Origin: Candidatus Accumulibacter adjunctus
Lineage (GTDB): Bacteria > Pseudomonadota > Gammaproteobacteria > Burkholderiales > Rhodocyclaceae
Assembly: GCA_000585015.1 (NCBI GenBank)
Contig: JFAX01000003.1
Location: 5,576 to 69,575, forward strand
Reading direction: 5' to 3'
Length of the DNA stretch: 64,000 bases
Of the stretch, positions 49,986 to 59,105 are shown piece after piece (position 1 is the first letter of the stretch; each line of letters starts with the position of its first letter). The notes beneath the pieces are model-generated. The model had not been told where the DNA came from. It did no database searches and worked only from the letters and a program-made list of their open reading frames with translations. The position numbers and the translations under genes are program-made.

Positions 49986-52754
49986 ATGTGGTTTCTCGGT
50001 GCGGTACTCGGAGCGTTGCTCGCCGGCGAGCTTTACTCGGGGCTGTGGCTGCTCGGTGCGCTCCTCGGTGGCATCGTCGGCTGGTCGGTCGGCAGTCGCG
50101 CGCGCCAGCGGCAGGAAGAGCGCCACCGCCTGCTCGAGGAGCGCTTGCAGCGGCTCGAAAGCGCCGTCGATCGCCTGCTGCGGTCGCCTCAGTCGCCGCC
50201 GGCAGAGCCGCAGCCGTCGGCGGTCCCGGCGCCGGCCGCGGCAGCATCGGTCGACGCGACCCCGCCGCGCCTTGCCGGCGGCGACGAGCGGCTTGCCGGC
50301 GAACTGCCGGCCGAGGCGACGACCCCGCTGCTGTCGCCGGCGGCAGCCGCGCTGTTCGTCGTCGCGCCGGCCGCCGCCGGCGACTCGACGGCGCCACCAG
50401 CGCTCGCCGCACAGCCGGCGAGCGGCTGGGTGGCGGCCGGCGTGGAGTGGTTGCTGCGCGGCAACCTGATGGCGCGCGCCGGGGTCATCGTCCTCTTCTT
50501 CGGTGTCGCCTTCCTGCTCAAGTACAGCTACCAGCACCTGCAGGTACCGCTCGAGCTGCGACTGAGCGGCGTCGCGCTGGCGGCCGTGGTCCTGCTGCTG
50601 CTCGGTTGGCGCCTGCGAACGACCCGCGAGGCCTACGCCCTGGCGCTGCAGGGCGGCGCCATCGGTCTTCTCTACCTGACGATCTTCAGTGCGCTGCGGC
50701 TGTTCGGGCTGCTCGAGGCAGCGCCGGCGTTCATCATGCTGCTCGCCGTCGCAGCGCTGGCGGCGACGCTGGCGGTGCTGCAGGATGCCTTGATCCTGGC
50801 GGTGCTCGGCGTGGTCGGCGGCTTTCTCGCACCGATCATCGCCGCGACGGGCGCCGGCAATCATGTGATGTTGTTCGGCTACTACGCCGTGCTCAACGTC
50901 GGCATCCTGGCGATCGCCTTCTTCAAGGCGTGGCGGCTGCTCAACCTGGTCGGTTTCGTCTTCACCTTCGCCATCGCCACGGTCTGGGGCGCGCTGCGCT
51001 ACCGGCCGGAGCACTTCGCTTCCACCGAGCCTTTCCTGATCCTCTTCTTCCTGATCTACGCCGCGATGCCGCTGCTGTTCGCCCGGCGCGCCGGCGGACC
51101 GCGCGCGAGTCGCCTCGACACGACGCTGGTCTTTGCCCTGCCGCTGATCGCCTTCGCGCTGCAGGTCGCGCTGGTGCGCGACTTCGCCTACGGTTCGGCG
51201 TGGAGTGCCCTGACCCTCGGCGCCTTCTACCTGATGCTGGCGCGCACCCTGTGGTCGCGTCTCGGCGAGGGGCAGCGCCTGCTGGTCGAAGCCTTCCTCG
51301 CCCTCGGCATCGGCTTCACCACGCTGGCCATCCCGCTCGCCTTCGACGGCCGCTGGACCGCAGCTGCCTGGGCGATCGAGGGGGCTGCACTGGTCTGGGT
51401 CGGCGTCCGCCAGCAGCGGCTGCCGGCACGGCTGTTCGGCATCCTGCTGCAGCTCCTCGCCGGCCTGTTCCAGCTCGCCGAACTGCCTGCGCGCACCGGC
51501 GGATGGCCGCTGCTCAACGGCGTCTTCCTCGGCGGCGTGCTGCTGACGCTGGCCGGCCTGTCCGGCGCCTGGCTGCTGCAGCGCGCGTGGCGGCAGGAGC
51601 CGCGGCCCCTGCGGTCGGCCGAGCGCGTGCTGGCGCCGCTGCTCTTCGTCTGGGGCGTCGCCTGGTGGAGTGGCAGCGGCCTGCACGAGATCGACCGCTT
51701 CCTGCCGCAGTCGCTGCAGCTCAACGCGGCGATCGTCTTCTTCACCGCTTCGTGCCTGCTCTTCTCCTGGCTCGAGAGGCGCTGCGACTGGCCGGCGGCG
51801 CGGCACGCTGCGCTCGCCCTGTTGCCGCTCTTGTTCCCGCTCGCATTGCTCGCCGCCGGGCACCTGCCGCATCCTTTTGCGCACCTCGGATACCTGGCCT
51901 GGCCGGTCGCCTTTGCCGCCCATTTCCGGCTCCTGCAGCGACACGAGGCCGATGGATCCCGGCATGTCGATTGGCTGCATGCCGCCGGCCTGTGGCTGCT
52001 GGCGGCGATCGGCGCCTGGGAGCTGGCGTGGAACATCGATCGCTGGGTCGGCGGTCGCGCCGCCTGGCCGCTGCTCGGCTGGGCACTGTGGCCGGCGGCG
52101 CTGCTGGCCGCGCTGGCACTGCGTGGCGAGCGCCTGCGCTGGCCGGTGGCCGCGCACCGCGCCGCCTATTTCGTCGTCGGCGGCACGCCGCTGGCGGTCT
52201 TCCTCGCCGTCTGGTTCTTCGCCGGCAATGTCCTCTCCGACGGCAACCCGTGGCCCTTGCCGTACCTGCCACTGCTCAACCCGCTCGACCTGGCGCAGGC
52301 CGGCGTCCTCCTGCTGCTCGCCACCTGGTTCAGCGAGCTGCGTCGCCTGCAGCTGCCGCCGTACGCCACGGCGCCGCTGCCGCTGGCCTGGGGAATCCTC
52401 GGCGGCGCCGCCTTCATCTGGGCCAATGCCGTCCTCCTGCGTGCCCTGCATCACTGGGCCGGGGTGCCGCTGCAGCTGGCGGCGATGCTGCGCTCGGAAC
52501 TCGTGCAGGCCTCGCTGTCGCTGTTCTGGACCCTGCTCGCTCTGGCGGCGATGGTCGTCGCGACGCGTCGTCGCTGGCGAGCGTTGTGGCTCGCCGGCGC
52601 GGCGCTGATGGCGGTCGTCGTCGGCAAGCTCCTGCTCGTCGATCTGTCGAATGCCGGCACCATCGAACGGATCGTCTCGTTCGTCGGCGTCGGCCTGTTG
52701 ATGCTGGTGATCGGCTACCTTGCGCCGGCGCCGCCGAAGGAGGATGCGCCATGA
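49986..52754 (+). CDS. DUF2339 multi-pass membrane protein
   Basis: 922 aa. GAVLGALLAGELYSGLWLLGALLGGIVGWSVGSRARQRQ, then many TM helices; WLLRGNLMARAGVIVLFFGVAFLLKYSYQ. Confidence 0.92.
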   Translation: MWFLGAVLGALLAGELYSGLWLLGALLGGIVGWSVGSRARQRQEERHRLLEERLQRLESAVDRLLRSPQSPPAEPQPSAVPAPAAAASVDATPPRLAGGDERLAGELPAEATTPLLSPAAAALFVVAPAAAGDSTAPPALAAQPASGWVAAGVEWLLRGNLMARAGVIVLFFGVAFLLKYSYQHLQVPLELRLSGVALAAVVLLLLGWRLRTTREAYALALQGGAIGLLYLTIFSALRLFGLLEAAPAFIMLLAVAALAATLAVLQDALILAVLGVVGGFLAPIIAATGAGNHVMLFGYYAVLNVGILAIAFFKAWRLLNLVGFVFTFAIATVWGALRYRPEHFASTEPFLILFFLIYAAMPLLFARRAGGPRASRLDTTLVFALPLIAFALQVALVRDFAYGSAWSALTLGAFYLMLARTLWSRLGEGQRLLVEAFLALGIGFTTLAIPLAFDGRWTAAAWAIEGAALVWVGVRQQRLPARLFGILLQLLAGLFQLAELPARTGGWPLLNGVFLGGVLLTLAGLSGAWLLQRAWRQEPRPLRSAERVLAPLLFVWGVAWWSGSGLHEIDRFLPQSLQLNAAIVFFTASCLLFSWLERRCDWPAARHAALALLPLLFPLALLAAGHLPHPFAHLGYLAWPVAFAAHFRLLQRHEADGSRHVDWLHAAGLWLLAAIGAWELAWNIDRWVGGRAAWPLLGWALWPAALLAALALRGERLRWPVAAHRAAYFVVGGTPLAVFLAVWFFAGNVLSDGNPWPLPYLPLLNPLDLAQAGVLLLLATWFSELRRLQLPPYATAPLPLAWGILGGAAFIWANAVLLRALHHWAGVPLQLAAMLRSELVQASLSLFWTLLALAAMVVATRRRWRALWLAGAALMAVVVGKLLLVDLSNAGTIERIVSFVGVGLLMLVIGYLAPAPPKEDAP

Positions 52755-54148
52755 AGCAGACCCTTGCCGGCTGCCTGTGCCTGCTGTGGTCGGTCCTGGC
52801 TCTCGCCGAAGCGCCGGGCGACTTCGCTTTCGGCATGCTGCTGCAGGCGGACGGCCCACAGCCACTGCTGCGCGTCGAGCTGCCGGCGGCGGTCCATGCC
52901 GGCGTCCGCCGTCCGGATCTCGGCGACCTGCGGGTGTTCAACGCTGCCGGCGAGGCGGTGCCGCACGCCTGGCTGCCGCAGCCGCCGGCAGCGCGCGCCC
53001 GGCCGACGCTGCTGCCGCTGCCCCTGTTCGCGCTGCGCGGTGCCGCGACCGCCGGCGTCGAGGGCGTCGAGGTCCGCATCGAGCGGCAGGGGGGCAGGGC
53101 GGTGCTGCGCATGGACGAGCGGGCAGGGGCGAGCGCGCCGACGCTGCTGCTCGGCTACCTCGTCGACGCCAGCGCCGTCGAACAGCCATTGCAGGCCTTC
53201 GCGCTCGAACTGCCGGCGACGGGCGAGGATGTCGTCGCGCGCGTACGGGTCGAGGCGAGTGACGATCTTGCCCGCTGGACGACGCTGGTCGGCGACGCGC
53301 CGGTTCTCCGCCTGGCTGCCGGCGGACAGCGGCTCGAGGTCCGGCGGATCGAGTTCGCGCCGCGGCGGGCGAAGTACTTCCGCCTGAGCTGGGCGGCCGA
53401 CACCCCGGCGCTGCGACTGTCGGCCGTCGGCGGCGAGCCGGCGGCGACCGTCGTCGAGCTGCCGCGACAGTGGCGGCAGGTGGCGGGCAGCGCCGTGCCG
53501 GACGAGAAGGGCAGCCATCGCTTCGACCTTGCCGGCCAGTTCCCGGCCGACCGCCTGCGCCTGTTGCTGCCACAAGCCAACAGCGTCGCCGCCGTCGAGC
53601 TGCTGTCGCGCGCGCGCGAAGCGGATCCGTGGCGGCGGGTGACGACGGCCACCGTCTACCGGCTCGGCAGCGCCGGGCAGGAGATCGTCAGTCCCGAGAT
53701 CGCCATCGCGCCGACCGGCGACCGCCATTGGCTGCTGCGCGTCGATCAGCGCGGCGGCGGTCTCGGTGCCGGCGTTCCCGAACTGGCCGCCGGCTGGCTG
53801 ACGCAGGGGCTGGTATTCGCTGCGCGCGGACCGGCACCGTTCCAGCTCGCCTTCGGCAGCGACCGTGCACAACCGACCGCCTACCCGATCAGCACCCTGG
53901 TACCGGGCTACCGCATCGGCGACGACGGGCAGCCGGTCGCCGCCGCCGACAGCGGCCTGGAGATCGGCCGCGCGACGCCAGCCGCGGTGCACCCGCTGGC
54001 TGGCGAGGGGGCCGGCCGCTTCCGAATCGACTGGCGGCTCTGGGGGCTCTGGGCCAGCCTGCTGCTCGGTGTCGGCGTGCTCGCCGGGATGGCCTGGCGG
54101 CTGGCGCGGCAGCTCGCGCGCCCGCCGCGCGACGGGCCTGCCGCTTGA
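52751..54148 (+). CDS. DUF3999 family protein
   Basis: Signal peptide MKQTLAGCLCLLWSVLALA; FAFGMLLQADGPQPLLRVELPAAVHAGVRRPDLGDLRVFNAAGEAVPHAW; C-term TM. ATGA overlap with the DUF2339 gene. Confidence 0.9.
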   Translation: MKQTLAGCLCLLWSVLALAEAPGDFAFGMLLQADGPQPLLRVELPAAVHAGVRRPDLGDLRVFNAAGEAVPHAWLPQPPAARARPTLLPLPLFALRGAATAGVEGVEVRIERQGGRAVLRMDERAGASAPTLLLGYLVDASAVEQPLQAFALELPATGEDVVARVRVEASDDLARWTTLVGDAPVLRLAAGGQRLEVRRIEFAPRRAKYFRLSWAADTPALRLSAVGGEPAATVVELPRQWRQVAGSAVPDEKGSHRFDLAGQFPADRLRLLLPQANSVAAVELLSRAREADPWRRVTTATVYRLGSAGQEIVSPEIAIAPTGDRHWLLRVDQRGGGLGAGVPELAAGWLTQGLVFAARGPAPFQLAFGSDRAQPTAYPISTLVPGYRIGDDGQPVAAADSGLEIGRATPAAVHPLAGEGAGRFRIDWRLWGLWASLLLGVGVLAGMAWRLARQLARPPRDGPAA

Positions 54149-54304
54149 GTGCCCGCGCAGGCAGCGACAGTCGACGAGGATGCGGCGGCCGCTGGCGCGC
54201 GACCGGAACGATCCGCCGCCGCCCCGGGTCCATCACAGCAGGTGCCGGCGACTCGCGCTCGCCGGCGAGATCGAAACGGGCGCCTGGCGCTGACTGGAGG
54301 AGAC

Positions 54305-55885
54305 ATGAAGCGAATCACACTCATCTTGCTGGGCATCGCGACGCTGCTCGGCAGCGGCCGCGTGTTCGGCGATGCCGACGTCGACCGGGCGGTGCGGGCG
54401 CTCGGCGGCAGCGACGCGCTGGCTGCCGTCCGCAGCGTGCAGATCCGCGGTACGGTGAAGCACTGGGAACCCGAGCAGTCACGGGTGCCGGGTGGCGAGA
54501 AACGCTTCGCCGGCGAGTCGGCCTTCACCCTGACGCGCGACTTCGCCAGCGGCGCCGCCCGCATCGACTGGCAGCGTCAGCTGGCGTACCCGGGAGCGCG
54601 TGAGTATCGCTTCAGCGAAGTGATGACCAGCGAGGGCGGTCAGGTCTACGGCATCGACAGCAGCACGCGGACGAGCCAGAGCCGGGCGGCCGATCCGCCC
54701 GGTCATGCGATGTCCGGCCTGCGCTTGCAGGCGGCGCTGCGCGAGCTGGCACGCAGTTCGCCGCTGCTGGCGCTCGACATGCAGCGCGCGGCTGCACGGA
54801 CGCAGGCGCTGCCGGCGATCCCGGTCGGCGGGCGCAGCCTGCCGGCCGTGCGCTACGCCGCTGCCGGGCGAGACTTCATCGTCCTCTTCGATCCGGAGAG
54901 CGGCCTGCCGACGCGCGTGCGCAGCCTCGATTACGATTTCGTCCGCGGCGACCTCGACTTCGACCTGGTCCTCTCCGACTGGCGTCCGGTCGGCGGCATC
55001 CAGGTCGCGCACAGGCAGGTCTACGAACTGGCGGGAGAGGTGGTCGCCGACACCGTCCTCAGCGAAGTGACGATCGATCCGCCGCCGGTCGCCGGCCAGT
55101 TCGAGCTGCCGGCCGGTCGGCGGCCGGCAGCGCTCGCCGGCGGGCCGGGCATTCCCGCCTACCAGTGGGTGCTGCGCCGCCAGTACATCGGCGTCTTCCT
55201 CGACTCCGACATGCTCGGCTGGGACGCGGGCGCCAGCCGCGGTCTGGCGTTGCAGGAGATCGCTCCCGGCGTGCTGCTCGTCCAGGGTGGCTCGCACAAC
55301 AGCATGGTCGTCGAGCTGGCGGACTCGCTCGTCGTCTTCGACGCACCGATCAATGATGCGCAGGCGCAATGGACGCTCGACGCGCTGCGCGAGAAGTTCC
55401 CACACAAGCGCGTCCGTCATCTGGTGCTGACGCATCACCACCACGACCATATCGCCGGCGCCCGCAGCTTCATCGCCGCCGGCGCGACGCTGGTCGTCGG
55501 CGCCGGCGCGGCCGATCACTACCGGCGGATGGCGCTCGTCCCGCATCGCCGCAACCCGCTGCTGCCGGGCGCCGTCGGCGAGCCGCGCATCATCGAGGTG
55601 AACGATCGCCTGCGGATCAGCGACGGTGCGCGCGAGGTGCTGGTGCTCGAGGTCGACAATCCGCACGCCAGCGCGATGCTCATCGGCCATGTTCCCGATG
55701 TCCGGCTCGGCTTCGTCACCGATCTCTGGAGCCCTGGTCGCGACCCGCTCGGCAGCCGCCTCAACGCCGGCCAGGCAGCGCTGCGGGCGGCGGTGGCGCG
55801 CTACGGCATCGACCCCGAGCGCTTTGCCGGCGGCCACGGCAGCGTTGCGCCCTACGCGCCGCTGGCGCAACTCGCCGGCAACTGA
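54305..55885 (+). CDS. Secreted metallo-beta-lactamase-fold hydrolase
   Basis: MKRITLILLGIATLLGSGRVFG signal; VRHLVLTHHHHDHIAGARSFIAAGATLVVG; C-term FAGGHG. Confidence 0.93.
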   Translation: MKRITLILLGIATLLGSGRVFGDADVDRAVRALGGSDALAAVRSVQIRGTVKHWEPEQSRVPGGEKRFAGESAFTLTRDFASGAARIDWQRQLAYPGAREYRFSEVMTSEGGQVYGIDSSTRTSQSRAADPPGHAMSGLRLQAALRELARSSPLLALDMQRAAARTQALPAIPVGGRSLPAVRYAAAGRDFIVLFDPESGLPTRVRSLDYDFVRGDLDFDLVLSDWRPVGGIQVAHRQVYELAGEVVADTVLSEVTIDPPPVAGQFELPAGRRPAALAGGPGIPAYQWVLRRQYIGVFLDSDMLGWDAGASRGLALQEIAPGVLLVQGGSHNSMVVELADSLVVFDAPINDAQAQWTLDALREKFPHKRVRHLVLTHHHHDHIAGARSFIAAGATLVVGAGAADHYRRMALVPHRRNPLLPGAVGEPRIIEVNDRLRISDGAREVLVLEVDNPHASAMLIGHVPDVRLGFVTDLWSPGRDPLGSRLNAGQAALRAAVARYGIDPERFAGGHGSVAPYAPLAQLAGN

Positions 55886-55921
55886 GCGGCGAGGCGATCG
55901 TCGCCGCCGGCGACGGTCGCC

Positions 55922-56731
55922 TCAGCAGCCGTCCGTCCGCGCCGCTGGCGGTGTGCCGCGGGTGGCGGGCAGACGCAGCGCATGGCGCACTTCGCCTGCC
56001 GCCGACGAGTTTCCAGGGGCGGCGCAGCGCAGGCGGCGAATCTGCAGATGGCCATCGACGTGCGCCGCCGCGAGGGCGAAATCGAAGCGGTCGGGCTGCG
56101 CACAGAGGTGGAGATCGCGTGCCGGCAGATTGGGGTTGTCGTCGGCGAGGAAACGGCGGCCGAAATCCGATTCGCGGACCCGCGCCGCGTAATGTTCGGG
56201 ATCGGGCTGCTCGCCCTGCAGCAGGGCATCGATGTAGTCGGCGCAGGCGACATCCTCGTCGCCATCGCGGTCGACCCACTCGCCGGTGATGACGAAACAC
56301 ACTTCCGCCGGCTGCAGCTCGAGCAGCGCGCTGGCCGTGGCGCGCGCGAGCACCAGGCTGCCGGCGAACAGCGCCCGCGCGTGGCGGAAGCGCGTCAGTC
56401 CGCGCACGCCGGCAGCCGTGGTCTGGATCAGTGGCCGGCCCGCCAGGTGGACGTGCTGCAACTCGGCGGGCGAGTTGCCGAAATCGAAGCCGGGTATCGG
56501 GTCGCCGCCGCCGACGGCACCGGTCGTCACGGCATCCGGCAGCTGCCGCTGCAGGCGGAAGGCAGCGGCGATCGTCTCCACCGGGTAGATCGTTCCGGCG
56601 CCGGCCACGAAGGCGTAGGCCGCAGTACTGAAGGAGCGCAGGACGTCGATCACCACCACCGCGTCAACCGGCTCGCGGATCGGATCAAGGCGATTCAGGA
56701 AGACGCGGCGGGTACGCATGGCGGCGTGCAA
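55922..56731 (-). CDS. comB: 2-phosphosulfolactate phosphatase-like protein (ComB family)
   Basis: DAVVVIDVLRSFSTAAYAFVAGAGTIYPVETIAAAFRL...FDFGNSPAELQHVHLAGRPLIQTTAAGVRGL. Confidence 0.92.
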   Translation of the reverse strand: MHAAMRTRRVFLNRLDPIREPVDAVVVIDVLRSFSTAAYAFVAGAGTIYPVETIAAAFRLQRQLPDAVTTGAVGGGDPIPGFDFGNSPAELQHVHLAGRPLIQTTAAGVRGLTRFRHARALFAGSLVLARATASALLELQPAEVCFVITGEWVDRDGDEDVACADYIDALLQGEQPDPEHYAARVRESDFGRRFLADDNPNLPARDLHLCAQPDRFDFALAAAHVDGHLQIRRLRCAAPGNSSAAGEVRHALRLPATRGTPPAARTDGC

Positions 56732-56827
56732 CTCCTCTGGTCGTGGTGGATCGGAACCGGCCGCCGAGTATCCCCGATGTCCGGCGACCCGTCAAACGCC
56801 GACCGCCGTCGCCGCGGGGCATTGGGC

Positions 56828-57271
56828 TCAGGGGCGGCGCAGCTCGTTCTCCGACCACCAGCGGAGTTGCGAAACCTTGCCGCTGCCCTGCAGGATCGAC
56901 TCGATCGCGCTCGCCAGCCGCTCGACCGTCGGCGCGTTCGGCAGCTTGCGGAACCATTTGCGGACGGTTGGCGTGGCCGGCTCGATGAAGCAGAGGAAGC
57001 CGTTCTCATGCGCTTCGTAGTTGCCGCAACCGACCCACAACGGATAATCGGCGTGCTGCAGGCCGACGCGGACGCCCCACATCTCGACCGTCACCGACTC
57101 GACCGGAAAGCCGTGCGCCGGCAGTTCCTGTGCCAGGAACTCCGCCAGACGGATGCCGTAACGGCCGGGGTTGAGCTGCTGGTCCTCGCCGGGGTAGGGC
57201 GGGAAGTCGGCGGAAACGAACTCCACCTGGGCACGCATCGACAATGGATCGACTCCTTCCGGAACTTGCAT
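56828..57271 (-). CDS. Conserved hypothetical protein
   Basis: MQVPEGVDPLSMRAQVEFVSADFPPYPGEDQQLNPGRYGIRLAEFLAQEL...; coding-like composition. Confidence 0.7.
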   Translation of the reverse strand: MQVPEGVDPLSMRAQVEFVSADFPPYPGEDQQLNPGRYGIRLAEFLAQELPAHGFPVESVTVEMWGVRVGLQHADYPLWVGCGNYEAHENGFLCFIEPATPTVRKWFRKLPNAPTVERLASAIESILQGSGKVSQLRWWSENELRRP

Positions 57272-58034
57272 CAAAAGTGTGGTGGCGACCGCGCCCGGGC
57301 CGCCCGGCGCCCGCCTGCCGGCGGCGCCGTGGCTTGCCTCCAGGCCTCGGCGAGGCGCCTTCACCGCCGCCGCGGGCCGCGCGATCGGCGACCAGCCGCA
57401 ACCAGAGCTGCGCATCGTAAGGCAGCGTGCGGCGCATGTCAGCAGGTGCCGGTGCGCTGCCGCCGGGCGACAGAAGCAGCACCTTCTCGACGACCACGGC
57501 GTGCACCCGGTAGATGCTGGCGGTGAAGGGTGCATCGAGGCGCTGCAGGAAGTCCGGCGCGGCGAGCAGCCGGGCGACGAAGCGGTTGTGTTCGGCGGCG
57601 GTGGCGCGCGCCAGCCGTGGCGTCCATTCACTGCTCCGGGCGGCCGCCTCGACCAGGTGGCGAGAAATCCACGGGTGCTCGACGGCGCGGCCGAGAGCGA
57701 GCGACGAAAGCGCCGGGGCGTCGTTGCCGCGGCTCGCCAGCCACTCGCCGACGACCCGCCGGTAGTCCGCCTCGCCCAGCGTGCAGTGCGGAGAGGCCGA
57801 GCGGTCGGCGCGCAGCACGGCGTGCGCCGGGTCGGCCAGCGCCTCGACATGCGGTTCGCAGGCCAGCAGCGGCAGTGCCCAGGCGAGCGGCAGTGCGAGC
57901 AGGAGGCTGCCGCCGCGGCGCCGGTGTCGGCCTTTGGGGTGACCGATGGCCGCCAGCCGGCCGCACCCCGCTCTGTTGTCGTTGCTCGACGACCCTGCAC
58001 CGCCGTCGCTGACGGCGCCTTCCTGAATCTTCAT
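57006..58034 (-). CDS. Hypothetical membrane-associated protein; 3' end doubtful
   Basis: GGSLLLALPLAWALPLLACEPHVEALADPAHAVLRADRSASPHCTLGEADYRRVVGEW. The tail becomes shadow-like and overlaps the next gene by about 265 nt. Confidence 0.45.
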   Translation of the reverse strand: MKIQEGAVSDGGAGSSSNDNRAGCGRLAAIGHPKGRHRRRGGSLLLALPLAWALPLLACEPHVEALADPAHAVLRADRSASPHCTLGEADYRRVVGEWLASRGNDAPALSSLALGRAVEHPWISRHLVEAAARSSEWTPRLARATAAEHNRFVARLLAAPDFLQRLDAPFTASIYRVHAVVVEKVLLLSPGGSAPAPADMRRTLPYDAQLWLRLVADRAARGGGEGASPRPGGKPRRRRQAGAGRPGRGRHHTFDASSGRSRSIVDACPGGVRFRRLPALPRRGPAAQPRPLRHPSGGVPGTGTAGARLSGRVGDGRDVGRPRRPAARRLSVVGRLRQLRSA

Positions 58035-58249
58035 GCGCTCCCTCGATGCGACCATCGCTGCAGCGACTCGCGAGTCGGCGCCGCCGGTCGCACAGCGGCC
58101 ATGGCAGACGACGATTGGAACCTGCGGCACGGCTCCCCTGACTCTCCTGCGCGGCGATTATCGGCGGCGCCCGGCAGCGTGTCAAAGCGCGCGTCAGGCA
58201 GCCGACGTGCTACCATCGCCGGCGTCATTTTTTCGCGGAGGGGTAGACG

Positions 58250-59077
58250 ATGCAGCGAGCACGAGTTCTTCAAGTTCTTCATCGGGCGGGCAGTCGCCGC
58301 AGCCTGCGGGCCTTCGCCGTGGCCGGGTGCGCACTCCTCGCCGGTTGCGCCGGTGACGGCGGCAGCCTGCTGGGCAGCGGTACGACGACCGTCGCCACGG
58401 ACAAGGCGCGGCTGACGCAGAGCGGCTTTCTCTCCGACTATGCCCGGCTGCGGCCGACCGCCTGGGGGCACGGGATCGAGTGCTGGCGCGATCCGGCACT
58501 CGATGCCACGCGCTACAACGCGGTCCTGGTCTCGCGCATCGACGTCTCGCTCAGGTCGCGCGATGGTGGACCGCAGACCTTCGATCCGAAGGACATCGCG
58601 ACCCTCACCGACTACTTCCATCACGCGCTCGTCAAGGCGCTGCGGCCGCAGATGCAGATCGTCAACCAGCCGGGACCGGGGGTCGTCGTCCTGCGCGTGG
58701 CACTCACCGATCTCGTGCCGACCAAGGTCACCGACAGCGTGGCGGGGACGCTGATTCCCTACGGCTTCGTCGCCGAGGCGGGTTCCGGTGCGGCCACCGG
58801 CCGGCCGGCGGGATCGACTCCGTACATGGGCGAGACCGGCATGGAGATGCAGTTCCGCGACGGCGCGTCGGGCCGGATTCTCGGCGAGTGCCGCGACACC
58901 GAGATCGGCCGCAAGTACGCGGTCGATGTCAACTCCTCGGCGGTCGGTGCGGCGCAGACCTGGGCCAATGGCTACCTCAGCTCCTTCCAGGCATGGACCT
59001 ATGCCAAGGATGCCTTCGACAAGTGGTCGCTGCAGGTGGCCGAGCGTCTCGCCAAACTGCGCGCCGGCCAGCCGTAG
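58250..59077 (+). CDS. DUF3313-like lipoprotein
   Basis: LRAFAVAGCALLAGCAGDGGSLLG lipobox; QSGFLSDYARLRP...YNAVLVSRIDVSL; DSVAGTLIPYGF. Confidence 0.87.
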   Translation: MQRARVLQVLHRAGSRRSLRAFAVAGCALLAGCAGDGGSLLGSGTTTVATDKARLTQSGFLSDYARLRPTAWGHGIECWRDPALDATRYNAVLVSRIDVSLRSRDGGPQTFDPKDIATLTDYFHHALVKALRPQMQIVNQPGPGVVVLRVALTDLVPTKVTDSVAGTLIPYGFVAEAGSGAATGRPAGSTPYMGETGMEMQFRDGASGRILGECRDTEIGRKYAVDVNSSAVGAAQTWANGYLSSFQAWTYAKDAFDKWSLQVAERLAKLRAGQP

Positions 59078-59105
59078 CGTTTCGCGGCGCGCTGCGCCGG
59101 GGGCT

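Noticed and set aside
49688-54148. 1486-aa + strand ORF
   Set aside because: Its upstream part is a shadow frame; only the DUF3999 gene (52751-54148) in the same frame is real.
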